Below, one piece after another: positions 26,062 to 33,910 of a stretch of DNA of 64,000 nt; position 1 is the stretch's first letter, and every line of letters starts with the position of its first letter. Below the pieces are notes generated by a model. The model was given only the letters and a program-made list of their open reading frames with translations, did no database searches and was not told where the DNA came from. The translations under genes and the position numbers were made by a program. The stretch is from Streptomyces sp. IMTB 2501. GTDB taxonomy: Bacteria; Actinomycetota; Actinomycetes; Streptomycetales; Streptomycetaceae. The DNA lies in NCBI RefSeq assembly GCF_001953885.1, contig NZ_MQUS01000012.1, positions 124,001 to 188,000 on the forward strand, read 5' to 3'.

Positions 26062-27303
26062 TCAGCGGGGCAGTTCCGCGCGGCGCAGCGCCGGTACGGC
26101 GAGGGCGACGACCCCGCCGAGGCCGCAGACGGCGGCGCTGACGACGTAGACCGGCGCGAGCCCCCAGGCCCCGACGGCGGCGGCCGCGAACGGCATGCTC
26201 AGCGGGGTGAGACCGAGGCTGATCAGGCTGGAGACGGCGGTGACCCGGCCGAGGTGGGCGGGGTCGGTCAGGGTCTGGAGCAGCGCGCCGCACATGACCC
26301 CGCTCAGCCCGGTGAGCAGGCCCACGAGCACGGCCGTGCCGACGGCCGCCGGGAGGGTGGGAACGTAGGCGAGGGCGCCGACGGCCACCGAGCCGACGAT
26401 GATCGTGCATCCGGCGACGAGCCCGGCGCGGGGCAACCGCCCCCGCACGGCCAGCAGCAGGGAGGCGGCGCCCGCGCCCGTGCCGAACCCGGCGAGCACC
26501 CAGCCCATGCCGGCCGCGCCCCAGCCGCGCCGGTCGGACAGCAGGGTCAGGCCGACGTTCAGCGGACCGACGAATCCCAGGTCACCGAGGGCTATGCACA
26601 GCATCAGCGGGGCGAGGACGCGGTGGCCGCGGAGGTGGCGCAGCCCTGCCTTCAGGTCGCCCCAAGCCGTGCCCTTCGGCGCGTCCGCACGGTCTGCGGG
26701 CAGGTGCCGTACCCGCACGGAGACCAGCAGCGGCACGGACACGGCGATGAGCAGCCCGGCCAGGGCGAACGCGGCCGGGGCGCCGCCCATGGCCACGCCG
26801 AGCCCGCCGAGCGGGGCACCCGCCACGGCGGCGAAGCGGATCGCAAGGCTCCGCATGCCCTGGACCCGGCCGAGCTGGTCCTTCCCGGTGAGCCGGGCCG
26901 GCAGGGCGCCCACGGCGGGCACGAAGACGGCGTCGACGGCGCCGAAGACCAGCGCCAGCAGAGCGAGCAGCCAGAGTCCTGGGCGGGCGAGGAAGAGCAG
27001 GGCGGCCACGGCGAGGACGGCCGCGCAGCGTACGGCGTCGCTGCCGATGACGACCCGGCGCGGCCCGAACCGGTCGGCGACGACTCCTCCGCCCAGCATC
27101 AGTACGGCCCGGGGCAGCGCGCTCGTCGACATCACGAGCCCGACCTCAGCCGGGGTTCCGGAGCGGACGGCGGCCCAGGACAGGGCGATGTAGTAGACGT
27201 TGTCACCGAGCATCGAGGACGTGTAGGCGGCGAGCCAGCGCCGGACGTTCGCGTCGCGGTGGGCGGGCGTGGTGGCCGGCGGCGTGGTCAGCGTGGCGGT
27301 CAC
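26062..27303 (-). CDS. MFS transporter (drug-efflux type)
   Basis: The protein has 413 residues from a GTG. About twelve hydrophobic segments are visible, with the intracellular loop motif GGVVADRFGPRRVVIGSDAV (motif A) after the second. The sequence resembles MFS_1/MFS_3 exporters of the enterobactin-exporter type. It is encoded 14 bp after an ArsR-type regulator on the same strand, so the regulator and its operator probably control it. The substrate is unknown. Confidence 0.88.
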   Translation of the reverse strand: MTATLTTPPATTPAHRDANVRRWLAAYTSSMLGDNVYYIALSWAAVRSGTPAEVGLVMSTSALPRAVLMLGGGVVADRFGPRRVVIGSDAVRCAAVLAVAALLFLARPGLWLLALLALVFGAVDAVFVPAVGALPARLTGKDQLGRVQGMRSLAIRFAAVAGAPLGGLGVAMGGAPAAFALAGLLIAVSVPLLVSVRVRHLPADRADAPKGTAWGDLKAGLRHLRGHRVLAPLMLCIALGDLGFVGPLNVGLTLLSDRRGWGAAGMGWVLAGFGTGAGAASLLLAVRGRLPRAGLVAGCTIIVGSVAVGALAYVPTLPAAVGTAVLVGLLTGLSGVMCGALLQTLTDPAHLGRVTAVSSLISLGLTPLSMPFAAAAVGAWGLAPVYVVSAAVCGLGGVVALAVPALRRAELPR

Positions 27304-27317
27304 GGGAGGGGGTCCTC

Positions 27318-27908
27318 TCAGGTCCGGAACGGGAAGCCGTACATGTGCACCGCGACGTTCTCGCGGCCCTCGGTGTCGCCGGCGGTCTCGGCGGCCCGGC
27401 CCCGCTCGTCGTACCTGCGGACGAGGGCGAGCAACTCCTTGTTCAGCTCGGCCAGTTCACCCGCCGTCAGCCGCAGCACCGCCTCGGAGGACTCTGCGGC
27501 GTCGTTCCACTCCTCGCCCCAGTGCGTCCGCTCGTCGAGGAAGCGCCGGTACAGGTCGGCGCGCTGGTCGAAGAACAGCCTGCTGGCGGCGGTGTGCGCG
27601 GCCGCCTTCTCGGGAGCGTCCCGGAAGTCCTCGTCGCGGATGCTCACGCCGTCGGAGGCCGGCTGCCACCAGCGCTCCCGGCCGTCCCCGCTCTGCGGCT
27701 CGGCCGCCTCGATCAGCCCGTGCTCGGCCAGTTTGCGCAGGTGGTAGCTGACCAGCGAGACGGCCTCGTCCACCTGCTCGGCAAGCTGTGACGCGGTCGC
27801 GGTACGGGCGATGGACAGGGCTCGGTACAGCTGTGAACGCAGCGGATGCGCGAGCGCCTTCAGCGTACCCAGATCCTTGATCCGGCGGTCTCTTTCCTTG
27901 TCCGGCAT
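27318..27908 (-). CDS. ArsR-type winged-helix transcriptional regulator
   Basis: The protein has 196 residues. The winged helix-turn-helix lies at residues 12-80: LAHPLRSQLYRALSIARTAT, then ASQLAEQVDEAVSLVSYHLR as the recognition region. The C-terminal helical half (about 100-196) is longer than in metal-sensing ArsR proteins and has no metal-binding cysteine pair. This agrees with HTH_20-type regulators of efflux genes. It lies upstream of the MFS gene in the same operon. A long palindrome overlaps its promoter, suggesting autoregulation. A TATCTA -10 element 8 bp from the ATG could give a nearly leaderless message. Confidence 0.87.
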   Translation of the reverse strand: MPDKERDRRIKDLGTLKALAHPLRSQLYRALSIARTATASQLAEQVDEAVSLVSYHLRKLAEHGLIEAAEPQSGDGRERWWQPASDGVSIRDEDFRDAPEKAAAHTAASRLFFDQRADLYRRFLDERTHWGEEWNDAAESSEAVLRLTAGELAELNKELLALVRRYDERGRAAETAGDTEGRENVAVHMYGFPFRT

Positions 27909-27923
27909 GCCTTCAGGCTAGAT

Positions 27924-27969
27924 ACAAAAGAAAAGTTGCACAACAGATTTTGCGCAACTTCTCTTTCGT
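27924..27969. promoter_or_regulatory. Long palindromic operator of the ArsR-MFS operon
   Basis: Two 20-bp arms (27924-27943 and 27950-27969) match at 17 of 20 positions, with a 6-bp centre. The three mismatches are all A/G transitions. The core is AAGTTGCACAA / TTGCGCAACTT. It begins 16 bp before the regulator start, overlapping any promoter there. It most likely binds a dimer or two dimers of the adjacent regulator. Confidence 0.65.
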
Positions 27970-27985
27970 AATCCGTCAGGAAGAA

Positions 27986-28009
27986 GCCCCGGCGGCAACC
28001 CGCCGGGGC
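27986..28009 (-). terminator. Terminator of the his operon
   Basis: GCCCCGGCGG (27986-27995) pairs perfectly with 28000-28009 across a 4-nt loop, followed on the minus strand by a pyrimidine-rich run (TTCTTCC). It lies 12 bp after the hisF stop. Confidence 0.82.
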
Positions 28010-28020
28010 CCGTGTGCGCG

Positions 28021-28776
28021 CTAGCGGACGGGGTGGCCCGCCTCCCGCAGGGTCTGCTTCACCTCGCCGATCCGCAGATCCCCGAAGTGGAAGACGGAGG
28101 CCGCCAGGACCGCGTCCGCGCCCGCCGCGATGGCCGGGGGGAAGTCGGAGAGTTTGCCGGCGCCGCCCGAGGCGATGACCGGGACGGTGACGTGCTTGCG
28201 GACGGCGGCGATCATCTCCAGGTCGTAGCCGTCCTTCGTGCCGTCGGCGTCCATGGAGTTCAGCAGGATCTCGCCCGCGCCCAGCTCGGCGGCCCGGTGT
28301 GCCCACTCCACCGCGTCGATGCCCGTGCCCTTGCGCCCGCCGTGGGTCGTGACCTCGAAGGAGCCCGACTCGGTGCGGCGGGCGTCGACCGACAGGACCA
28401 GGACCTGACGGCCGAAACGTTCCGCGATCTCGCGGATCAGGTCGGGGCGAGCGATCGCCGCCGTGTTCACGCCCACCTTGTCGGCACCCGCCCGCAGCAG
28501 CTTGTCCACGTCCTCGGCCGTACGGACGCCGCCGCCGACCGTCAGCGGGATGAACACCTGCTCCGCGGTGCGGCGCACCACGTCGTACGTCGTCTCCCGG
28601 TTGCCCGAGGACGCGGTGATGTCCAGGAACGTCAGCTCGTCGGCGCCCTCGGCGTCGTACACCTTGGCCATCTCGACCGGGTCGCCCGCGTCGCGCAGGT
28701 TCTGGAAGTTGACGCCCTTGACGACCCGTCCGTTGTCCACGTCCAGGCAGGGGATGACTCGGACCGCCAGGGTCAT
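28021..28776 (-). CDS. hisF: Imidazole glycerol phosphate synthase, cyclase subunit
   Basis: The protein has 251 residues. The TIM barrel starts AVRVIPCLDVDNGRVVKGVN with the first catalytic aspartate at residue 12. The second is in LVLSVDAR, and the phosphate loop is IASGGAGKLSDF. It uses ammonia from HisH to make imidazole glycerol phosphate and AICAR. GAGGAGCC precedes the ATG. It is the last gene of the his operon, 6 bp after ridA. Confidence 0.97.
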   Translation of the reverse strand: MTLAVRVIPCLDVDNGRVVKGVNFQNLRDAGDPVEMAKVYDAEGADELTFLDITASSGNRETTYDVVRRTAEQVFIPLTVGGGVRTAEDVDKLLRAGADKVGVNTAAIARPDLIREIAERFGRQVLVLSVDARRTESGSFEVTTHGGRKGTGIDAVEWAHRAAELGAGEILLNSMDADGTKDGYDLEMIAAVRKHVTVPVIASGGAGKLSDFPPAIAAGADAVLAASVFHFGDLRIGEVKQTLREAGHPVR

Positions 28777-28782
28777 GACTGT

Positions 28783-29178
28783 TCAGGCTCCTCTGAATGC
28801 TTCAAGCTCTACTTCGACCAGGATGCGCGGATCGACGAAGCCCTCGACCACCAGCAGGGTCGTACACGGGCGCACGGAGTCGAACAGGTCCTTGTGGGCC
28901 CGTCCCGCCTCGTCGACGTCGCGCACATGGCTCAGATACATACGGGTGCGGATCACGGACTCGATGCCGAGCCCGAACTCCTTCAGCGCCCCCAGGGCGT
29001 TGCCGAAGGCGACCTTGGTCTGCTCGTACGGGTCGCCCTCGCCGTACAGCACCGTGCCCTTGAAGGACGTGGTGCCGCCCACGGACACCCGGTCCCCCGC
29101 CGCGACGGCGCGCGCGAATCCGAAGCTCTCTTCCCAGGGACTTCCGCTCTGCACGCGCCGCACGGCTTCGGACGTCAT
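28783..29178 (-). CDS. RidA-family (YjgF/YER057c/UK114) protein
   Basis: The protein has 131 residues from the ATG at 29178, which overlaps the priA stop (ATGA). The start VRRVQSGSPWEESFGFARAV and RTRMYLSHVRDVDEAGRAHK fit the RidA family; the arginine in RTRMYLS corresponds to the carboxylate-binding arginine. RidA deaminates reactive imines such as 2-aminoacrylate, protecting PLP enzymes. The position between priA and hisF suggests coordination with amino-acid synthesis. It belongs to a divergent RidA subgroup (Rid2-7 type cannot be settled by eye). Confidence 0.85.
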   Translation of the reverse strand: MTSEAVRRVQSGSPWEESFGFARAVAAGDRVSVGGTTSFKGTVLYGEGDPYEQTKVAFGNALGALKEFGLGIESVIRTRMYLSHVRDVDEAGRAHKDLFDSVRPCTTLLVVEGFVDPRILVEVELEAFRGA

Positions 29179-29900
29179 GACGACACAGCCTCCAAGGCCT
29201 CTTCCAGGGTGAACGCCTTCGCGTACAGGGCCTTCCCGACGATGGAACCCTCGACACCGAGGGGTACCAGCTCGGCGATGGCGCGGAGGTCCTCCAGGGA
29301 CGACACGCCGCCGGAGGCCACGACCGGGCGGTCGGTGGCGGCACACACATTGCGCAGCAGTTCCAGGTTCGGGCCCTGGAGCGTGCCGTCCTTGGCGATG
29401 TCGGTGACGACGTAGCGGGCGCAGCCCTCCTTGTTCAGGCGCTCCAGCGTCTCGTAGAGGTCGCCGCCGTCGCGGGTCCAGCCGCGGCCGCGCAGGGTCG
29501 TGCCGCGCACGTCCAGGCCGACCGCGATCTTGTCGCCGTGCTCGGCGATGACCTTGGCGACCCACTCGGGGGTCTCCAGGGCGGCGGTGCCGAGGTTGAC
29601 GCGGGTGCAGCCGGTGGCCAGGGCGGCCGCCAGCGAGGCGTCGTCGCGGATGCCGCCGGACAGCTCCACCTTGATGTCCATCGCCTTCGCGACCTCGGCG
29701 ATCAGCTCCCGGTTGTCACCGGTGCCGAACGCGGCGTCCAGATCGACCAGGTGCAGCCACTCGGCGCCGGACCGCTGCCAGGCGAGCGCGGCCTCAAGCG
29801 GGGAGCCGTACGAAGTCTCCGTGCCGGACTCGCCGTGCACGAGTCGGACGGCCTGGCCGTCACGGACGTCGACGGCGGGGAGGAGTTCGAGCTTGGCCAT
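29175..29900 (-). CDS. priA: Bifunctional HisA/TrpF isomerase
   Basis: The protein has 241 residues. This TIM barrel isomerises both ProFAR (histidine) and phosphoribosylanthranilate (tryptophan) in actinobacteria, which lack a separate trpF. Asp11 and Asp130 (VGLDVRG) are at the positions of the two catalytic acids. VRDGQAVRLVHGES follows the first acid, and the phosphate loop is ASGGVSSLEDL. It is 3 bp after hisH. Its dual role links the his operon to the trp genes 4-12 kb away. Confidence 0.95.
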   Translation of the reverse strand: MAKLELLPAVDVRDGQAVRLVHGESGTETSYGSPLEAALAWQRSGAEWLHLVDLDAAFGTGDNRELIAEVAKAMDIKVELSGGIRDDASLAAALATGCTRVNLGTAALETPEWVAKVIAEHGDKIAVGLDVRGTTLRGRGWTRDGGDLYETLERLNKEGCARYVVTDIAKDGTLQGPNLELLRNVCAATDRPVVASGGVSSLEDLRAIAELVPLGVEGSIVGKALYAKAFTLEEALEAVSS

Positions 29901-29903
29901 GGT

Positions 29904-30563
29904 CTACAGGGTTCCGATCCAGTTGGTGAGGAGCTGGGCGCCGGCGTCGCCGGACTTCTCGGGGTGGAACTGCGTGGCCCACAGGGCGCCGTTCTCCACG
30001 GCGGCCACGAACGGCTTGCCGTGCGTCGACCAGGTCACCTTGGGGGCCGCGATCAGCGGGTTGTGCGTCTCCAGGGCCCAGTCGTGGACGGCGTAGGAGT
30101 GCACGAAGTAGAAGCGGGCGTCGGCGTCGAGGCCGGCGAACAGCTCCGAGTCGGGCGGGGCGTCGACGGTGTTCCAGCCCATGTGGGGCACGACGTCGGC
30201 CTGCAGCGGCGCGACCGTGCCGGGCCACTCGTCCAGGCCCTCGGCCTCCACGCCGTGCTCGATGCCGCGCGCGAACAGGATCTGCATGCCGACGCAGATA
30301 CCCATCACGGGCCGGCCTCCGGACAGCCGGCGGTCGACCACCCAGTCACCGCGCGCGGCGCGCAGGCCCCGCATACAGGCCGCGAACGCGCCGACGCCCG
30401 GCACCAGCAATCCGTCGGCGTTCATGGCCTTGTCGAAGTCACGCGTGATCTCGACATCGGCGCCCACGCGCGCGAGGGCGCGCTCGGCGGACCGGACGTT
30501 GCCGAAGCCGTAGTCGAAGACGACGACTTTCTTCTGCTGTGTCTGGGCAGCGCTCAATTCCAC
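29904..30563 (-). CDS. hisH: Imidazole glycerol phosphate synthase, glutaminase subunit
   Basis: The protein has 219 residues from the GTG at 30563, preceded by GGGGGT; a longer frame to 30596 exists. It is a class I glutaminase with nucleophile Cys90 in VMGICVGMQILF and a His-Glu pair in TQFHPEKSG. It feeds ammonia to HisF. The start overlaps the stop of the upstream small membrane protein by 10 bp, so translation is coupled. Confidence 0.95.
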   Translation of the reverse strand: MELSAAQTQQKKVVVFDYGFGNVRSAERALARVGADVEITRDFDKAMNADGLLVPGVGAFAACMRGLRAARGDWVVDRRLSGGRPVMGICVGMQILFARGIEHGVEAEGLDEWPGTVAPLQADVVPHMGWNTVDAPPDSELFAGLDADARFYFVHSYAVHDWALETHNPLIAAPKVTWSTHGKPFVAAVENGALWATQFHPEKSGDAGAQLLTNWIGTL

Positions 30564-30718
30564 ACCCCCAGCCGCATGATGCCCGCGACCAGGCACATGG
30601 CCGCACCGATGGAGAGCAGCACGATGAGACTCGTGGGCATCTTCTGCTTCACGAAGGAGATGATGCCGCCGACGAGGAAGAGGCCGACGACGATCAGGAT
30701 CGTGGACAGACCGTTCAT
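30554..30718 (-). CDS. Small membrane protein in the his operon
   Basis: The protein has 54 residues from the ATG at 30718, 4 bp after hisB. Two hydrophobic segments fill it: STILIVVGLFLVGGIISFV and TSLIVLLSIGAAMCLVAGIM. It overlaps the hisH start by 10 bp. It is conserved in position in streptomycete his operons to my knowledge, with no known function. Confidence 0.75.
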   Translation of the reverse strand: MNGLSTILIVVGLFLVGGIISFVKQKMPTSLIVLLSIGAAMCLVAGIMRLGVWN

Positions 30719-30722
30719 GGGT

Positions 30723-31316
30723 TTACAGCGCGCCCTTCGTGGAGGGGAGGATGCCGGCCGCGCGCGGGTCACGCTCGGAGGCGTAGCGCAGCGCCCGGGC
30801 CAGCGCCTTGAACTGGCACTCCACGATGTGGTGCGCGTTGCGCCCGTACGGCACGTGCACGTGCAGCGCGATCTGCGCCTGGGCGACGAAGGACTCCAGG
30901 ATGTGCCGGGTCATCGTCGTGTCGTACTCGCCGATCATCGGCGCCATGTTCTCCGGCTCGGTGTGCACGAGGTACGGGCGGCCGGACAGGTCCACCGTGA
31001 CCTGGGCGAGGGACTCGTCCAGCGGGACCGTGCAGTTGCCGAATCGATAGATCCCCACCTTGTCGCCGAGCGCCTGCTTGAAGGCGGCGCCGAGCGCGAG
31101 GGCGGTGTCCTCGATGGTGTGGTGGGAGTCGATGTGCAGATCGCCGTCGGTCTTCACGGTCAGGTCGAACAGGCCGTGCCGGCCGAGCTGGTCGAGCATG
31201 TGGTCGTAGAAGCCGACGCCGGTGGCGATGTCGGTTCTGCCGGTGCCGTCGAGATCGATCTCGACCAGGACCGAGGTCTCCTTGGTGGTGCGCTCGACGC
31301 GCCCTACGCGGCTCAT
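30723..31316 (-). CDS. hisB: Imidazoleglycerol-phosphate dehydratase
   Basis: This 197-residue monofunctional enzyme (no phosphatase domain) dehydrates IGP to imidazole acetol phosphate. The family signatures GVGFYDHMLDQLGRHGLFDL and GDLHIDSHHTIEDTALALG, with Mn-binding histidines, are present, and HVHVPYGRNAHHIVECQFKA repeats the motif in the second half. It starts with an ATGA overlap with hisC. Confidence 0.97.
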   Translation of the reverse strand: MSRVGRVERTTKETSVLVEIDLDGTGRTDIATGVGFYDHMLDQLGRHGLFDLTVKTDGDLHIDSHHTIEDTALALGAAFKQALGDKVGIYRFGNCTVPLDESLAQVTVDLSGRPYLVHTEPENMAPMIGEYDTTMTRHILESFVAQAQIALHVHVPYGRNAHHIVECQFKALARALRYASERDPRAAGILPSTKGAL

Positions 31317-32419
31317 GCCTCAAGCTCCTTCTTCAGTTCACGGACCGCGTCGAGGAACGCGTCGTTCTCCTCCGGGGTTCCGGCGGACACCCGCAGCCAC
31401 CCCGGTACGCCGTTGTCCCGGACCAGGACGCCCCGGTCGAGGATCTTCTGCCAGGCGGTGTGGGCGTCCGCGAACCGCCCGAACTGCACGAAGTTGGCGT
31501 CGGACTCGATGACGTCGTAGCCGATCGCGCGCAGCTCGGCGACCAGCCGGTCCCGCTCCGCCTTCAGCTGCTCGACGTACTTCAGCAGTGTGTCGGTGTG
31601 CTCCAGGGCGGCCAGCGCGGTCGCCTGGGTGATGGCCGACAGGTGGTACGGCAGCCGGACCAGCTGGACGGCGTCGACGACCGCCGGGTCGGCGGCGAGA
31701 TAGCCCAGACGCAGGCCCGCCGCGCCGAAGGCCTTCGACATCGTGCGCGAGATCACCAGGTGCGGGCGGCCTTCGAGCAGCGGCAGCAGCGAGTCGCCGT
31801 GGCTGAACTCGATGTACGCCTCGTCCACGATCACCATCGACGGCTTGGCCGCCTGCGCCGCCTCGTACAGCGCGAGGACGGTCCCGGGCGGGACCGCGTT
31901 GCCCGTGGGGTTGTTGGGGGTGGTGATGAAGACGACGTCCGGCTTGTGCTCGGCGATCGCCTCGACGGCCGCCGCGAGGTCGATCGTGAAGTCCTCGTTG
32001 CGCGGACCCGAGATCCATCCGGTGCCCGTGCCGCGCGCGATGAGGGCGTGCATCGAGTACGACGGCTCGAAGCCGATCGCGGTGCGGCCCGGTCCGCCGA
32101 AGGTCTGCAGCAGCTGCTGGATGACCTCGTTGGAGCCGTTGGCGGCCCACACGTTCTCGATGCCGAGGGGGTGCTTGCCGGTCTTCGTCAGGTATGCGGC
32201 CAGCTCCGTGCGCAGCTGGACCGCGTCCCGGTCGGGGTAGCGGTTCAGGTCGCGGGCGGCCTCCCGGACCCGCTCCGCGATCCGCTCGACCAGCGGCTCG
32301 GGCAGCGGGTAGGGGTTCTCGTTGGTGTTCAGCCGTACGGGGACGTCCAACTGGGGCGCGCCGTAGGGGGACTTGCCGCGCAGCTCGTCCCGTACGGGGA
32401 GATCGTCGATGCCGGTCAC
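31313..32419 (-). CDS. hisC: Histidinol-phosphate aminotransferase
   Basis: The protein has 368 residues from the GTG at 32419, which overlaps the hisD stop (GTGA). It is a PLP fold-type I enzyme with Lys229 in SRTMSKAFGAAGLRLGYL. The pocket motifs NTNENPYPLP, ANGSNEVIQQLL, TTPNNPTGN and DEAYIEF are intact. It transaminates imidazole acetol phosphate using glutamate. A longer frame running back through hisD is not coding. Confidence 0.96.
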   Translation of the reverse strand: MTGIDDLPVRDELRGKSPYGAPQLDVPVRLNTNENPYPLPEPLVERIAERVREAARDLNRYPDRDAVQLRTELAAYLTKTGKHPLGIENVWAANGSNEVIQQLLQTFGGPGRTAIGFEPSYSMHALIARGTGTGWISGPRNEDFTIDLAAAVEAIAEHKPDVVFITTPNNPTGNAVPPGTVLALYEAAQAAKPSMVIVDEAYIEFSHGDSLLPLLEGRPHLVISRTMSKAFGAAGLRLGYLAADPAVVDAVQLVRLPYHLSAITQATALAALEHTDTLLKYVEQLKAERDRLVAELRAIGYDVIESDANFVQFGRFADAHTAWQKILDRGVLVRDNGVPGWLRVSAGTPEENDAFLDAVRELKKELEA

Positions 32420-33741
32420 TTGCTCGTCGGTACCTTCCAGCCGAACCTCGCCTTGATCGCCGCGCCGTGCGCCGGCAGGTCCTCCGCCTCCGCCAGCGTC
32501 ACCACGTGATGGGCGACGTCGGCGAGCGCGTCCTTCGTGTAGTCCACGATGTGGATGCCGCGCAGGAAGGACTGGACGGACAGGCCCGAGGAGTGGCAGG
32601 CGCAGCCGCCGGTGGGCAGGACGTGGTTGGACCCGGCCGCGTAGTCGCCGAGCGAGACGGGGGCCCAGGGACCGATGAAGATCGCGCCCGCGTTGCGCAC
32701 CCGGTCGGCCACGGCGGCCGCGTCGGCGGTCTGGATCTCCAGGTGCTCGGCGCCGTACGCGTCGACCACCCGCAGGCCCTCCTCCAGGCCGTCCACGAGG
32801 ACGATCGCGGACTGCCGGCCCTTCAGCGCGGGCACGATCCGGTCCTCGATGTGCCTGGTCGCCGCGACCTGCGGCTCCAGCTCCTTCTCCACCGCGTCCG
32901 CCAGTTCGACGGAGTCGGTGACCAGCACCGCCGCCGCGAGCGGGTCGTGCTCGGCCTGGCTGATCAGGTCCGAGGCGACGTGCACCGGGTCGGCGGTGTC
33001 GTCCGCGAGGATCGCGATCTCGGTCGGACCGGCCTCGGCGTCGATGCCGATCCGGCCGGTGAAGAAGCGCTTGGCGGCCGCGACCCAGATGTTGCCCGGG
33101 CCGGTGACCATGTTGGCGGGCGGGCAGGACTCGGTGCCGTACGCGAACATCGCGACCGCCGTGGCGCCGCCGGCCGCGTAGACCTCGTCCACGCCGAGCA
33201 GCGCGCAGGCGGCGAGGATCGTCGGGTGCGGGAGCCCCCCGAATTCGGCCTGCGGCGGCGAGGCGAGCGCGATCGACTCGACGCCGGCCTCCTGCGCCGG
33301 TACGGCGTTCATGATCACGGACGAGGGGTAGACGGAGCGGCCGCCCGGCGCGTACAGCCCGACGCGCTCGACCGGCACCCACTTCTCGGTGACCGAGCCG
33401 CCCGCCACCACCTGGGTGGTGTGCGTGTCTCGGCGCTGCTCACGGTGGACCAGGCGGGCGCGGCGGATGGACTCCTCCAGCGCGGCGCGCACGGCCGGGT
33501 CGAGGGCCGCCAGCGCGTCGGTGAGCGCCTGGGCCGGTACACGGACGGATTCCAGCCGTACTCCGTCGAACTTCTCGGCGAAGTCGATCAGCGCCGCGTC
33601 GCCACGATGATGCACGGCCTCGCAGATCGGACGCACCTTCTCCAGGGCGGCCTGAACGTCGAAGTCGGCTCGGGGCAGCAGGTCGCGCAGGGCCGGGCCC
33701 TCGGGAAGGGCGTCGCCGCGCAGATCGATTCGGGAGATCAC
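32416..33741 (-). CDS. hisD: Histidinol dehydrogenase
   Basis: The protein has 441 residues from the GTG at 33741 (VISRIDLRGD); a frame extending to 33789 exists. It oxidises histidinol to histidine in two NAD-dependent steps. Signature segments are VGLYAPGGRSVYPSSVIMNA, GPGNIWVAAAKRFFTGRIGI and AGPTEIAILAD. The zinc and catalytic residues lie in LISQAEHDP and in the GAIFIGPWAP / GSNHVLPTGG region. It is the first gene of the operon, divergent from the beta-helix protein, with a palindrome in the intergenic region. Confidence 0.96.
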   Translation of the reverse strand: MISRIDLRGDALPEGPALRDLLPRADFDVQAALEKVRPICEAVHHRGDAALIDFAEKFDGVRLESVRVPAQALTDALAALDPAVRAALEESIRRARLVHREQRRDTHTTQVVAGGSVTEKWVPVERVGLYAPGGRSVYPSSVIMNAVPAQEAGVESIALASPPQAEFGGLPHPTILAACALLGVDEVYAAGGATAVAMFAYGTESCPPANMVTGPGNIWVAAAKRFFTGRIGIDAEAGPTEIAILADDTADPVHVASDLISQAEHDPLAAAVLVTDSVELADAVEKELEPQVAATRHIEDRIVPALKGRQSAIVLVDGLEEGLRVVDAYGAEHLEIQTADAAAVADRVRNAGAIFIGPWAPVSLGDYAAGSNHVLPTGGCACHSSGLSVQSFLRGIHIVDYTKDALADVAHHVVTLAEAEDLPAHGAAIKARFGWKVPTSK

Positions 33742-33782
33742 AGTCCCAATTCTCGCAGACCGCCGTCTCGAATCGTCGGCGC

Positions 33783-33799
33783 GTATCAATGGCTGATAC
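33783..33799. promoter_or_regulatory. Palindrome in the hisD divergent promoter region
   Basis: GTATCA-ATGGC-TGATAC is a perfect 6-bp inverted repeat 42 bp upstream of hisD and 112 bp upstream of the divergent gene. It is a candidate operator; the regulator is unknown. Confidence 0.35.
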
Positions 33800-33910
33800 A
33801 GAACGTGGCCGAACTCGGAAGATCTCCTTCACCTCTAGTGTTCCAGCAGTCACTGAGCGGGCATGAACGGTTGTACGAGACCCCTGACCAGCGGAGGAGA
33901 AGGAACAGCG

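Noticed and set aside
31313..33382. A HisD-HisC fusion in one frame
   Set aside because: The upstream part is a shadow frame of hisD; the real genes are separate and overlap by GTGA.
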